Part shown: in pieces, positions 51,401 to 60,216 of the stretch
Layout of the letters: every line of letters begins with the position of its first letter
Numbering within the stretch: the first letter of the stretch is position 1
Assembly (NCBI GenBank): GCA_002403155.1
Contig: DHHF01000014.1
Location: forward strand, 10,588-74,587
Length of the DNA: 64,000 bases
Direction of reading: 5' to 3'
Source of the DNA: Sulfurovum sp. UBA4779
GTDB lineage: Bacteria; Campylobacterota; Campylobacteria; Campylobacterales; Sulfurovaceae
The notes under the pieces: generated by a model
What the model saw: only the letters and a program-made list of their open reading frames with translations
What the model was told of the DNA's origin: nothing
Databases searched by the model: none
Position numbers and translations under genes: made by a program

Positions 51401-52015
51401 TTAGCGCTTTTTTCTTGCCAAAAGCTTTAAAAGCAAAGCATTAAGGACAAAGACAGGAGGGGATCCCATATCTAAGGCGATAAATGCATCAGAAAAAAGC
51501 TTTAATGTTTTTTCATCTATATCATATCGATCCGAATACATAGCGCCTTTAGCGAGGTATTCGGCCACCCGTTTCATCTCTTTGGCATCGGTTTGCTGAT
51601 GGGCTTGTGTAAACTCATAGGCGCTCGCCAAAGAAAGCTGCCTTACCTCCAAACCAAAATCTTCTTTTTGGACATCAGTCGAAAATGCAGATACGGGAAG
51701 TCTTGAGCGAATCGTATCAAGCACCGTGGCTTTGCTTGAAGTGATGAGAATAAATTCTTTATTTTCCGGAGGCTCTTCAATGATTTTAAGCAGCTTGTTT
51801 TGCGCAATAGGGGAAAATAGTTTTGCTGCAAGAACGATAACGGTAGTTTCTTCGCTTGCCAAATAAGCTTTTTCAATGGCAAATTTGGCATCTTCCACCA
51901 AAAAAGTCTCTTCTTTGACAATCTTTACGAAACATTCGGATGTTTTTGCCGCCTCTACGGCTGCTATGGCTGCTTCAATATTTGAAGTGATGAGAACTTG
52001 ACTGACCAGCTTCAT
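51401..52015 (-). CDS. holB: DNA polymerase III delta'-like subunit, reduced form
   Basis: The 204-residue protein keeps the AAA+ block 'SPIAQNKLLKIIEEPPENKEFILITSSKATVLDTIRSRL', corresponding to the clamp-loader delta' region around sensor 1, the SRC-like motif reading S-R-L. It lacks the N-terminal zinc module and an obvious P-loop of full-length HolB (~330 residues), and the C-terminal collar domain is short. It is encoded between hobA and folP as in H. pylori (HP1231, from memory), overlapping hobA by 4 bp. Confidence 0.8.
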   Translation of the reverse strand: MKLVSQVLITSNIEAAIAAVEAAKTSECFVKIVKEETFLVEDAKFAIEKAYLASEETTVIVLAAKLFSPIAQNKLLKIIEEPPENKEFILITSSKATVLDTIRSRLPVSAFSTDVQKEDFGLEVRQLSLASAYEFTQAHQQTDAKEMKRVAEYLAKGAMYSDRYDIDEKTLKLFSDAFIALDMGSPPVFVLNALLLKLLARKKR

Positions 52016-52560
52016 AGCTCAAGTTCTAAATCGCCAAAAATCATGGCCGAAACCGTTTTGTCAAAAAGTTTATAAAGCTGCAGCAATTTGATATCCAACA
52101 GCACATCTGCACTTCTCAAAGTAAAACTATTTGGCACTTCTTGGTCCATAATCCATAAAAAACTGTCATCATTTCTATAAGCCACTTTTGTATAAGGGTG
52201 GTCTCCTTTGCCGATATACCAGATAAAATACCCGTTTGGATAAGAAATATCGAGCATATCTTCAAGCAGCTGCATCTCTTGCGTATTATGAAGGGAGGCG
52301 AGATTGGGAAAGATGTCTACCAACTGATAAAAGGGCAAAAGCGGCCGATTTTTTTGCAAATCATTTATGCAATTGAGGATATATTTGGCAAACCACTTGC
52401 GCGATTCATCCGTCACAATCAGGACGGTTTTCCCTTCCAATATCTGAGAGGCGGCACTTTTGATCAGAGGTGCCCACTCATAACGATATTCTTCCATCCA
52501 CGAAAAACATGATTCTTCTTCCCTTATGGCGCTCAACGTCCAATTTAAAAGCTGTTTCAT
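52012..52560 (-). CDS. hobA: HobA, DnaA-binding initiator accessory protein
   Basis: The 182-residue protein matches HobA of H. pylori in size and place (lysC-hobA-holB-folP). It begins 'LNWTLSAIREEESCFSWMEEYRYEWAPL' (spread over 5-32), followed by 'KTVLIVTDESRKWFAKYIL' and 'DIFPNLASLHNTQEMQLLEDMLDI'. HobA is a SIS-like-fold tetramer that binds DnaA domain I-II and organises DnaA at the origin; it is confined to Campylobacterota and serves the role that DiaA plays in E. coli. It is a strong taxonomic marker for this window. Confidence 0.85.
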   Translation of the reverse strand: MKQLLNWTLSAIREEESCFSWMEEYRYEWAPLIKSAASQILEGKTVLIVTDESRKWFAKYILNCINDLQKNRPLLPFYQLVDIFPNLASLHNTQEMQLLEDMLDISYPNGYFIWYIGKGDHPYTKVAYRNDDSFLWIMDQEVPNSFTLRSADVLLDIKLLQLYKLFDKTVSAMIFGDLELEL

Positions 52561-52564
52561 AAAA

Positions 52565-53770
52565 TTATTTGTCTAGCTCGTATGCTTCATGGAGCATTCG
52601 AATCGCCAACTCTCCATATTTTTCGTCTATGATCATTGAAACTTTGATCTCTGAAGTGGAAATCATTTGTATATTGATATTGCTTGCCGCAAGCACGCTG
52701 AATGCTTTTGCTGCCACACCGGCATGTGATTTCATCCCTACGCCCACGACAGATACTTTACAGATATGGTCATCAAAATCCATCCCTTCGATATCATGAT
52801 CAAATTTTTCCATCACCCTTCTGGCGTTTTGAAGCTCGCTTTGAGGAACGGTAAACCCAAGATTTGTCGAACCGTCTGTCCCTGTCGTTTGAATGATCAT
52901 ATCTACATTAATATTTTCTTTTGCCAATCTGGTGAAAATTTCTGCTGCGATTCCCGGCTTATCCGAAACTCCTCTGAGCGTAACCCTTGCTTGATTTTTA
53001 TCAAGGACAACCCCGCTGACCAATACTGCTTCCATATTATTGTTCTCCTGTGTAATAAGTGTGCCTTCATTCTCATTGAAGCTGCTTTTTGCATATAGTT
53101 TAACATTGAGTTTTTTTGCCAATTCGACCGAACGGTTCTGCAAAACCTTTGCTCCCAAGGAAGAAAGCTCCAGCATCTCATCATAAGAGATGGTGTCCAA
53201 CTTTTTTGCTTTAGGCTCAATCCGGGGATCTGTCGTATAGATACCGTCTACATCCGAGTAAATCTCACACTGGTCGGCATGAAGCGCACCCGCGATTGCC
53301 ACCGCAGAAAGATCCGACCCTCCGCGCCCAAGCGTTGTGACTGACCCCTCTTTGCTTACTCCTTGAAATCCTGCCACTACCACAATTTTGCCTTCTTTGA
53401 TGGCAGTTTGCATTGCAGCAGGATCTATCGATTCAATGCGCGCATAGGTATGGGTCGTATCCGTCACAATGCCTGCCTGACGCCCGCTCATCGCTACGGC
53501 ATCATATCCTTTGGCCTGCAGCGCAATCGAAAGAAGCGCAGCGGTTACCCTTTCTCCCGCGCTTAACAAGAGATCCATCTCTTTTTTTGCGGGAGAAGAT
53601 GTAAAATAGTTTGCATATTCTATGAGCTTGTTTGTCTCTCCGCTCATCGCCGATACTACGACTACGATATCATGTCCCGCTTCCTTGGCTTTTGCCACAC
53701 GATTGGCTACGTTTTCTATGCGGCTTAAATCCCCAACGCTTGTTCCTCCATACTTATGTACGACTAGCAT
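52565..53770 (-). CDS. lysC: Aspartate kinase
   Basis: LysC phosphorylates aspartate, the first step towards lysine, threonine, methionine and diaminopimelate. The 401-residue protein begins 'VHKYGGTSVGDLSRIENVA' and has 'LGRGGSDLSAVAIAGALHA' and 'DVDGIYTTDPR'. Two ACT domains follow in the C-terminal third ('LRGVSDKPGIAAEIFTRLA' and 'VVGVGMKSHAGVAAKAF'), the usual site of lysine or threonine feedback. It lies 4 bp upstream of hobA; an AAGGAAGGAA ribosome site precedes it. Confidence 0.95.
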   Translation of the reverse strand: MLVVHKYGGTSVGDLSRIENVANRVAKAKEAGHDIVVVVSAMSGETNKLIEYANYFTSSPAKKEMDLLLSAGERVTAALLSIALQAKGYDAVAMSGRQAGIVTDTTHTYARIESIDPAAMQTAIKEGKIVVVAGFQGVSKEGSVTTLGRGGSDLSAVAIAGALHADQCEIYSDVDGIYTTDPRIEPKAKKLDTISYDEMLELSSLGAKVLQNRSVELAKKLNVKLYAKSSFNENEGTLITQENNNMEAVLVSGVVLDKNQARVTLRGVSDKPGIAAEIFTRLAKENINVDMIIQTTGTDGSTNLGFTVPQSELQNARRVMEKFDHDIEGMDFDDHICKVSVVGVGMKSHAGVAAKAFSVLAASNINIQMISTSEIKVSMIIDEKYGELAIRMLHEAYELDK

Positions 53771-53827
53771 ATAAATTCATTCCTTCCTTCCTTAATTAAG
53801 TTTAATCTTTGTTGTTTGCATCATCGA

Positions 53828-54313
53828 TCAAATAAAACCCTCTTGCATAAAATAATCAATCACCTTTCGATACACTTTTTTCTTAAAATAGGTTACCTTC
53901 CTAAAAAGTTCATCATATTCTACAAATTCATGTTCGATGAATTCCGGTATCGCAAAAGCATTCAGATTGATTATGGCATCCTCTTTGAGACGGACTAAAA
54001 AATATTTTTGCTTTTGTCCGTCAAAAGGATATTGTTTTCCTTTTGCCACACTGGGAAAATCATAGGATATCCACTCCGGAAATTCTCCTAATATTTCCAC
54101 CTTATTGCAACCAATCTCTTCATATAGCTCTCTATAAAGGGCTTCTTTAGGAGTCTCCCCCTCATCAATGCCCCCTTGAGGAAATTGCCATGCATTTTTA
54201 ATATCACTGCGATGCGCAACAAAAAATTCGCACTTTTGCGGATATTTGGAAGAGAGAATAACAGCTGCAACATTCGGACGATAACGTTTTCCATTTTGCA
54301 TTTTACTACTCAC
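53828..54313 (-). CDS. RppH/NudH-type Nudix hydrolase
   Basis: The 161-residue protein has the full Nudix box at about 47-69 (G-G-I-D-E-G-E-T-P...R-E-L-Y-E-E-I-G) and the RppH-type start 'KRYRPNVAAVILSSKYP' and 'AWQFPQGG'. RppH removes pyrophosphate from 5'-triphosphate RNAs to trigger decay and also hydrolyses dinucleoside polyphosphates. It is first in the long minus-strand operon and divergent from hemW. In H. pylori and Campylobacter the same neighbour of lysC is annotated as invasion protein InvA/NudH (from memory). Confidence 0.9.
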   Translation of the reverse strand: MSSKMQNGKRYRPNVAAVILSSKYPQKCEFFVAHRSDIKNAWQFPQGGIDEGETPKEALYRELYEEIGCNKVEILGEFPEWISYDFPSVAKGKQYPFDGQKQKYFLVRLKEDAIINLNAFAIPEFIEHEFVEYDELFRKVTYFKKKVYRKVIDYFMQEGFI

Positions 54314-54392
54314 TTCTTTGATAATTCATGTATTTAATTTTGTATTTTCTGGTAATATTTTATCTAAAATGCCATTAAGAAAGTGAGTAAAT

Positions 54393-55448
54393 GTGTTAGT
54401 TTATCTTCATATTCCCTATTGCGATTCAAAGTGCTATTATTGCAGCTTTAATTCATATGTCAATAAATTTGACACACGCCATGCGTATATGAGCGCACTC
54501 TATCAGCAGCTTTGTTTTGAACTAAAACGTTTTCATCCGGAAAAAGAGAGTATCAAAACACTTTTTATCGGCGGAGGCACCCCTTCAACGATCGCACCGC
54601 AACTTTATGCGCCTCTTTTTGAACTGCTTAACCCCTATCTAAAAAAAGATGCCGAAATCACCATAGAAGCCAATCCGAATTCGGCAACAAACTCCTGGTT
54701 GGGCGGGATGAAAGCTTTAGGAGTTAACCGCATCAGTTTCGGTGTGCAAAGTTTCAATGCAGACAAACTCAAAGCACTCAATCGTGCCCACTCCCCGCAA
54801 CAGGCAAAAAAAGCTGTTTTGTGCGCTAAAACACTCGGTTTTGAGCATCTTTCTCTTGATTTGATCTACAATTACAAAGGAGATACCAAAACCCTGCTTG
54901 GCCGGGACATTCAAGAGGCTTTTTCACTGCCCATTGACCATATTTCAGCTTATGAACTTACCATCGAAGAAGGAACGGTATTTTCAAATACGCCCCAAGT
55001 GCAACAAGAAAATGACGATTTGGCTTTTTTTGTTTCCGGAGAAATTCAAAAAAAAGGGTTTTTGCAGTATGAAATTTCCAATTACGGCACCCATCAAAGC
55101 GAACACAACAAAGGGTATTGGAGGCATGAAAACTATATAGGTGCGGGTGCAGGTGCAGTAGGGTTTTTAAAAGATCGCCGTTTTTATCCCCAAAAGGACG
55201 TTGAAGCCTATATCCGAGATCCTCTGAAGATAAAAGAGGAATTGCTAAGTGAAGAAGAAATGCTCACAGAAAAAATCTTCTTGGGTTTACGCTCAAACAT
55301 CGGTATCCATAGTGCTGTTCTTACGCCAAATATGCACAAAAAAGCGCTCTTTTTGGCTCAAGAAAACAAACTTGTCTGCAAGAATGAAATTTTTTATAAT
55401 CCAAACTATTTTCTAAGCGATTCGCTCGCACTTTATCTTTTGGATTAA
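54393..55448 (+). CDS. hemW: HemW, heme chaperone of the HemN family
   Basis: The 351-residue radical-SAM protein has the cluster motif C-x3-C-x2-C in 'HIPYCDSKCYYCSFNSY', then 'LFIGGGTPSTI', 'ITIEANPNSAT', 'GVNRISFGVQSFN' and 'LSLDLIYNYKGDT'. It ends with the HemW-type C-terminal domain. The absence of a fourth Cys after the motif, and the length, favour HemW (heme insertion) over the oxygen-independent coproporphyrinogen oxidase HemN. The start is GTG 54393, since the ATG two bases earlier is out of frame and stops at once. Confidence 0.88.
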   Translation: MLVYLHIPYCDSKCYYCSFNSYVNKFDTRHAYMSALYQQLCFELKRFHPEKESIKTLFIGGGTPSTIAPQLYAPLFELLNPYLKKDAEITIEANPNSATNSWLGGMKALGVNRISFGVQSFNADKLKALNRAHSPQQAKKAVLCAKTLGFEHLSLDLIYNYKGDTKTLLGRDIQEAFSLPIDHISAYELTIEEGTVFSNTPQVQQENDDLAFFVSGEIQKKGFLQYEISNYGTHQSEHNKGYWRHENYIGAGAGAVGFLKDRRFYPQKDVEAYIRDPLKIKEELLSEEEMLTEKIFLGLRSNIGIHSAVLTPNMHKKALFLAQENKLVCKNEIFYNPNYFLSDSLALYLLD

Positions 55449-55481
55449 GGGCATATCTAATGATTATTTGGATAAAATAGC

Positions 55482-55495
55482 TCATTTTAAAATGA
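55482..55495. promoter_or_regulatory. 14-bp perfect palindrome upstream of tatB
   Basis: TCATTTTAAAATGA lies 10 bp before the tatB ATG, between a GATAAAAT (-10-like, 55471-55478) and the AAGGG ribosome site. It would span the predicted transcript start, a position suited to a repressor site. Its AT-rich sequence means chance cannot be excluded. Confidence 0.3.
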
Positions 55496-55504
55496 AGGGT
55501 ATAT

Positions 55505-55927
55505 ATGTTTGGAATCGGCTTTACTGAGCTTCTTCTCATCGCTATTGTTGCAATACTTTTTTTGGGGCCCGATAAGCTTCCTGAAGCGATGGTGCAAATC
55601 GCAAAATTTATCAAAAGTGTTCAGCGGATGATAAGGGATACAAAAATTTCTCTGGAAGAAGAGATAAGGATCGCAGACCTCAAAGAAGAAGCACTCAATT
55701 ATAAAAGAAAACTGGATGATGTAAGCAGCGAACTGAAAGGCTTTAAAAATATAGATGCCAACCCTGTTAAAGAGATCAATGAAGCCATAAACGATGCAAA
55801 GAAAAGTTTTTCCGGCATCAGCCTGGAAGAAAAAGACGAAACAGCCATTGCGCCCCTAGAGCCCAAACGCGATACGGTTACTTTTGAAAAAAACAAAAAA
55901 GAGAATGACGATAAAGGCAATGCATAA
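55505..55927 (+). CDS. tatB: Sec-independent translocase subunit TatB
   Basis: The 140-residue protein has the TatA/B N-terminal membrane helix and hinge 'TELLLIAIVAILFLGPDKLPEA', then an amphipathic helix and a long charged tail. The Glu after the first residues ('FGIGFTELL') and the length favour TatB over TatA. With TatC it forms the receptor for twin-arginine signals, such as that on the molybdoenzyme at 16027-19380. It shares one base with tatC. No tatA is in the window. Confidence 0.9.
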   Translation: MFGIGFTELLLIAIVAILFLGPDKLPEAMVQIAKFIKSVQRMIRDTKISLEEEIRIADLKEEALNYKRKLDDVSSELKGFKNIDANPVKEINEAINDAKKSFSGISLEEKDETAIAPLEPKRDTVTFEKNKKENDDKGNA

Positions 55928-56682
55928 TGTTTAGTGAACTAAGACCTCATCTTGTAGAGTTAAGAAAAAGACTGGGACTTTCTGTGCTTTCCGTTTTTAT
56001 CATGTTTGCCGTTGCTTTTACTTTCCATGAAATTATCCTGGAATGGGTCACCCAGCCTCTCAACGATGCACTTGCACAAGTATCGGAAATCTCAAAAAAA
56101 GCGGCTGAAGGCATGGTCACTACCCATCAAGTCGGGGGGGCTTTCTTTGTTGCGCTTAAAGTTTCTTTCTTCGCAGCGCTGGTGGGGGCGCTTCCTTTTA
56201 TCCTGTATCAACTCTGGCTTTTTGTCGCACCCGGACTTTATGCCAATGAAAAAAAATTGATCCTGCCTTTTGTGTTCGGCGGCACCATCATGTTTTTGAT
56301 CGGCGTGCTTTTTTCTTACTATGTTGTTACGCCGTTTGGTTTCCAATTTCTGATTACCTTCGGTTCGTTTCTGTATACGCCGCTCATCAATATCGAAGAC
56401 TATGTAGGATTTTTTACCAAAATCATGGTAGGGTTCGGCATCTCGTTTGAACTGCCTGTTTTTGCTTATTTTTTAGCGTTGCTGGGACTGGTTACCGATC
56501 GTACGCTTATTGATTTTTTCAAATATGCCATTGTCATTATTTTTGTCGTTGCAGCACTTTTGACTCCCCCCGATGTCCTAACGCAGTTTCTGATGGCTTT
56601 GCCTTTGGTACTTTTGTACGGCCTCTCAATCCTTATCGTCCGTGCTGTCAATCCCGCTCCAAAAGAAGAGAATGACGAATAA
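55927..56682 (+). CDS. tatC: Sec-independent translocase subunit TatC
   Basis: The 251-residue protein has six membrane segments and the TatC signature regions 'RPHLVELRKRLGLSVL' at the N-terminus and 'LWLFVAPGLYANEKKLILPFVF' in the first cytoplasmic region, which binds the twin-arginine motif. 'FGISFELPVFAYFLALLGLV' is also typical. It follows tatB directly and is the core of the Tat receptor. Confidence 0.95.
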   Translation: MFSELRPHLVELRKRLGLSVLSVFIMFAVAFTFHEIILEWVTQPLNDALAQVSEISKKAAEGMVTTHQVGGAFFVALKVSFFAALVGALPFILYQLWLFVAPGLYANEKKLILPFVFGGTIMFLIGVLFSYYVVTPFGFQFLITFGSFLYTPLINIEDYVGFFTKIMVGFGISFELPVFAYFLALLGLVTDRTLIDFFKYAIVIIFVVAALLTPPDVLTQFLMALPLVLLYGLSILIVRAVNPAPKEENDE

Positions 56683-56851
56683 TAAGCAAAAACGGAACTT
56701 TAAATACCGCATGATGTTTTCAGCCTGGCCTGGCATCATCAGTAAAAATCTATCATCAAAGTTGCCTTTAGTATTTTTGGATTTAACAAAGCATCTCAAC
56801 CCTTTGTTAAAATTTTCCCAAAAATACACAATCTCCAAAGAGTCCAACTGA
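56672..56851 (+). CDS. Small ORF, 59 aa, overlapping tatC and queA
   Basis: ATG 56672 lies inside the last codons of tatC, and its TGA (56849-56851) shares one base with the queA ATG. The product is basic (MTNNKQKRNFKYRMMFSAWP...) with a moderately hydrophobic middle. The seamless overlap with both neighbours suggests coupled translation through the 168-bp gap, but I do not recognise the sequence, so it could simply be a leader region that happens to be open. Confidence 0.3.
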   Translation: MTNNKQKRNFKYRMMFSAWPGIISKNLSSKLPLVFLDLTKHLNPLLKFSQKYTISKESN

Positions 56852-57876
56852 TGCATTCTGCAGAATTGCTTACTCAAAATTATGACTATGTTCTTCCCGA
56901 AGGATTTATCGCTACATCCCCGGTACACCCCAGAGATCACGCAAAGCTTTTAGTCTATGATAGAAAAACAGATACCATTACCCATACCTCTTTTAAAAAT
57001 TTGTTGGATTTTGTTCCCAAAGATTGCAGTGTTTTTCTCAATGACACCCGTGTCATCAAGGCGCGTATTTTCGGTACTAAAAAAAGCGGCGGGAAAGTAG
57101 AGCTGCTTTTCAATAAACCCCTCGATGCTCATCATTATGCCGTACTCATACGGGGAAAAGTTAATATCGGAACGGAACTTTTTTTTGAAGATCAATTGAG
57201 TGTCACAGTCATTGCGCTATGTGATGACGGTTCGCGTATCGTTACTTTTAAGCATCATGACAAACAAATACGATTTGAAATGCTGGTTCTTGTTTTGGAC
57301 AAAATAGGCCATATTCCCCTTCCTCCCTATATGCAAAGAGAGGATAGCAAAGAAGATGAAACAGACTATCAAACACTTTTTGCCAAACATGCCGGTGCCG
57401 TAGCAGCTCCTACGGCCTCTTTGCATTTTACGCCTGAGCTTTTTGCCGCCCTGCAAACCAGACACGAAACACATAAAATTACATTGCATGTAGGCGCAGG
57501 AACTTTTAAGCCCGTAGAAACAGAGCAGATACTTGACCATCCTATGCATTCTGAATATTTCCATATCGGCAATGACGCTGTAAAAGTCATTGAAAGCAAA
57601 ACTCCTATTTTGGCTATCGGCACAACCGTAACAAGGACAGTAGAATACTACATCAGAACAAAGCAGCACAAAGGAGAATGCGATCTTTTTTTAAATCCGC
57701 ACAATCCGCCGCAAAGAATCTCTCACCTCCTTACCAATTTTCATTTGCCAAAAAGTACGCTTATTATGCTTGTAAGCGCTTTTATCGGAAGGGAAAAAAC
57801 ATTGCAAATATACGATGAAGCCATTGAAAAAAAATACCGTTTTTTCTCATACGGCGATGCAATGCTGATCCTTTAA
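56851..57876 (+). CDS. queA: S-adenosylmethionine:tRNA ribosyltransferase-isomerase
   Basis: QueA transfers and rearranges ribose from SAM onto preQ1 in tRNA on the way to queuosine. The 341-residue protein has 'YDYVLPEGFIATSPVHPRDHAKLL', 'VFLNDTRVIKARIFGTKKSGGKVELL' (blocks within 10-90), 'AGAVAAPTASLHFT', 'LHVGAGTFKPVETEQI' and 'LLTNFHLPKSTLIMLVSAF', all QueA signatures. It ends the hemW-tatB-tatC-queA run, an order shared with Campylobacter (from memory). Confidence 0.95.
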   Translation: MHSAELLTQNYDYVLPEGFIATSPVHPRDHAKLLVYDRKTDTITHTSFKNLLDFVPKDCSVFLNDTRVIKARIFGTKKSGGKVELLFNKPLDAHHYAVLIRGKVNIGTELFFEDQLSVTVIALCDDGSRIVTFKHHDKQIRFEMLVLVLDKIGHIPLPPYMQREDSKEDETDYQTLFAKHAGAVAAPTASLHFTPELFAALQTRHETHKITLHVGAGTFKPVETEQILDHPMHSEYFHIGNDAVKVIESKTPILAIGTTVTRTVEYYIRTKQHKGECDLFLNPHNPPQRISHLLTNFHLPKSTLIMLVSAFIGREKTLQIYDEAIEKKYRFFSYGDAMLIL

Positions 57877-57925
57877 AACGCGTAATAATTTCATAAATTT
57901 TTCCGGCATTGTTTGAGAATTGTTG

Positions 57926-57931
57926 TATAAT
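57926..57931 (+). promoter_or_regulatory. -10 box immediately before the NlpC/P60 lipoprotein gene
   Basis: TATAAT at 57926-57931 ends only 6 bp before ATG 57938. If used, transcription would start at or next to the A of the ATG, giving a leaderless or nearly leaderless mRNA. No Shine-Dalgarno sequence is present in this stretch. Confidence 0.45.
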
Positions 57932-57937
57932 AGCAGT

Positions 57938-58891
57938 ATGAAAAAGATAACTTATTTTACTCTTTTTAGTAGTGTTATGCTAATGACAGGATGTAGTCAA
58001 AAGCCGCCTCATCATCCCAAAAATCCGGACTACAGCATCAAAAAACCAAAAGTAGTCTATGAACCAAACAGGGAAAATATGAGCAAAATGGTGGAGGAGC
58101 TGCAAGGCAGGCCTTATGTATGGGCAGAAGAAGGGCCTGAGTGCTTTGACTGTTCGGGGTTTACCTATTATGTGTACGGCAGCATGGGCATAGAAATCCC
58201 GCGTGTTGCAAGAGAACAAGCCAAAGTAGGAAAAATCATCAGCGTAGAAGAATTACAGTATGGCGATTTGATCTTCTTCAACACCACAAACCAACCGGGT
58301 CAAAGCATTACGCATGTAGGACTTTATCTTGGAAACGGGTGGTTTACCCATGCAAGCACCGGAAAGTATGAAGTGCTTTATACCAACCTTTACAATTCTG
58401 CTTATTTTAAAGAAAGATTGCGTGTTTGCCGCAGATACCTGCCCGACGCAAGTATCGAGGTCAATACAAGAAAACCATGGAAAATCGTAAGAGAAAAGCC
58501 GATTGAGCTACAAAGAGAAAATGCGATGAGATTGGCAGCCGTTCCGCCTGCAGCCAGGGAAGTTCCGATTATGGAAGAAACGCCTGCCGCAGCCATCAAA
58601 AAAGAAACCGGACGCGATATTGTTTGTGCTGTGCCTGTAAGCAAGGAAAATACGGCCGATGGCAATTTCTATGTCCAAATCGGCTCGTTTGAAGGAAAAC
58701 CAAACAATAGTTTGCTTGCCGACATCACCCATAAAGGCTTTGCCTATAAAATGATACAATTTCCAAAAGGAAATATCCAAATCAATAAACTGCTCATAGG
58801 GCCATACAAAAACAAAAAAGAGGTATTGGTGGCTCTAGCCAGCGTTAAACAAAAAATTCAAAAAGATGCGTTTATCGCTGAAATACGATAA
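57938..58891 (+). CDS. NlpC/P60 peptidoglycan hydrolase lipoprotein with SPOR domain
   Basis: From ATG 57938 the 317-residue protein has a lipoprotein signal with lipobox Cys19 ('LMTGCSQ'). The NlpC/P60 domain has catalytic Cys in 'CFDCSGFTYYVYG', His in 'THVGLYLG' and the third residue in 'HAST'. The C-terminal SPOR domain begins 'NFYVQIGSFEGKP'. It would be anchored in a membrane facing the periplasm and cut peptide stems, probably at division sites through SPOR. An upstream in-frame TTG (57920) is unlikely, as it precedes the likely promoter's start point. Confidence 0.88.
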   Translation: MKKITYFTLFSSVMLMTGCSQKPPHHPKNPDYSIKKPKVVYEPNRENMSKMVEELQGRPYVWAEEGPECFDCSGFTYYVYGSMGIEIPRVAREQAKVGKIISVEELQYGDLIFFNTTNQPGQSITHVGLYLGNGWFTHASTGKYEVLYTNLYNSAYFKERLRVCRRYLPDASIEVNTRKPWKIVREKPIELQRENAMRLAAVPPAAREVPIMEETPAAAIKKETGRDIVCAVPVSKENTADGNFYVQIGSFEGKPNNSLLADITHKGFAYKMIQFPKGNIQINKLLIGPYKNKKEVLVALASVKQKIQKDAFIAEIR

Positions 58892-58896
58892 AACAA

Positions 58897-59298
58897 ATGT
58901 CTAAAATTTCTATCAATGCACCGTGTCCGTGCGGGAGCAAAAATAAGTATAAAAATTGCTGCCGCATGTACCACAAAGGAGTAAAAGCTCCTGATGCACT
59001 GACGCTGATGAAATCCCGTTATAGCGCTTATGCTGCAAATGAATATGCCTATATTATAAAAACAACGCATCCTGAAAACCCCGACTACTCTACAGAAACA
59101 CAGCCATGGAAAAATTCAATCGTTGCGTTCAGCAAACATACAGAATTTCTAGGATTGGAAATTGTCGAATTTATCGACGGCCGCAATGAAGCGTTTGTTA
59201 CTTTCATTGCATCTCTTTCAACAGGCCCCTTAAAAGAAAAAAGCCGGTTTTTAAAGGCAGAAGATAGATGGCTCTATGCCGAAGGCATATTATTTTAG
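58897..59298 (+). CDS. YchJ-family protein with SEC-C zinc motif
   Basis: The 133-residue protein opens with the SEC-C motif 'CPCGSKNKYKNCCRMYH' (zinc-binding Cys-x-Cys...Cys-Cys) and continues with the YchJ (UPF0225) domain: 'TLMKSRYSAYAANEYAYIIKTTHP' and a C-terminal 'SRFLKAEDRWLYAEG'. The family's role is not established. It starts 5 bp after the lipoprotein gene, so co-transcription is likely. Confidence 0.88.
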   Translation: MSKISINAPCPCGSKNKYKNCCRMYHKGVKAPDALTLMKSRYSAYAANEYAYIIKTTHPENPDYSTETQPWKNSIVAFSKHTEFLGLEIVEFIDGRNEAFVTFIASLSTGPLKEKSRFLKAEDRWLYAEGILF

Positions 59299-59407
59299 CT
59301 TTTTATCAAATTCCAAATATAAAAAATAAGATATAATTCTCAAAAAAATATTATCAACTCAATGAGCACAACAAAAATATCCAATTCGATTTCAAAAGAG
59401 AAGAAAA

Positions 59408-60214
59408 ATGAAAAGCATTAAACCCGTTTATATGATACTGCTATGCGCATTATGGTTTGTTGTCGGATGCGGTTCTGACGATGATCCAAAACCGAATACA
59501 CCCAAGAAAACAAAAGGATTTCATACCGACAGGTCAAAATTTATTGCCACAATAGAGGCAACCTCATCAGGCAAACAAGAAAGAAATGATTACCTTGACG
59601 AATTTATTACCAAATCAGACATTCAATGCCGATACTATCTGGATAAACCTCTTAGAAGATCTGAAAGCAAATCAAAAAGTGCCCTCTATATGAATCTTTT
59701 CGATTCAATAAGCGCGGTATTTGGCACCAAAGATATCACAGACAGTGCCAAACAGCTATACATGAAAAATCCAAACGGCCCAAATGAAGCAAAAATAGCC
59801 TATGAACAAGCACTCTCCTCTGAGATTAAACGCGGCGTAGAGATCGCCAGAGAGCGCTATGCCCAAAGTATGCTGATCAAAAAAAACAGACTTATCGAAA
59901 GCTATACCGTCGACATGCTTGAAAAAGATATAGAAAACTATGACAAACTTTGCGACTACGAATATGGCCTGATGGAGATTAACAACATTCTTAAAAGAGC
60001 ACAAACGCCCGCTGTTTTGCAGCCGTTTTCATCAAAACTGAAAATAGACCCTGCCGCCATCAAGCACAAAGTAGAAACGGTAACCATCGAAGCCAAAAAC
60101 AAAGAAGAAAAAAAGAGAAAAAAAAATAAAAATATCCGAAGCGAAGAGGAAATGCAAATCATAGAAACATCTTTTGATAACAATGAACCGTTCGCTGAGA
60201 GACAGGGAATCTAA
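59408..60214 (+). CDS. Hypothetical lipoprotein
   Basis: The 268-residue protein has a lipoprotein signal with lipobox Cys21 ('FVVGCGSDDD'). The mature part is hydrophilic and helical, and the C-terminal third is Lys/Glu-rich ('EAKNKEEKKRKKNKNIRSEEE'). Two further Cys residues (near 74 and 182) could form a disulfide. I recognise no domain. Asp residues directly after the lipid-bearing region can favour inner-membrane retention in enterics, but that rule may not hold here. An AGAAGAAAA ribosome site precedes the ATG. Confidence 0.65.
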   Translation: MKSIKPVYMILLCALWFVVGCGSDDDPKPNTPKKTKGFHTDRSKFIATIEATSSGKQERNDYLDEFITKSDIQCRYYLDKPLRRSESKSKSALYMNLFDSISAVFGTKDITDSAKQLYMKNPNGPNEAKIAYEQALSSEIKRGVEIARERYAQSMLIKKNRLIESYTVDMLEKDIENYDKLCDYEYGLMEINNILKRAQTPAVLQPFSSKLKIDPAAIKHKVETVTIEAKNKEEKKRKKNKNIRSEEEMQIIETSFDNNEPFAERQGI

Positions 60215-60216
60215 CC

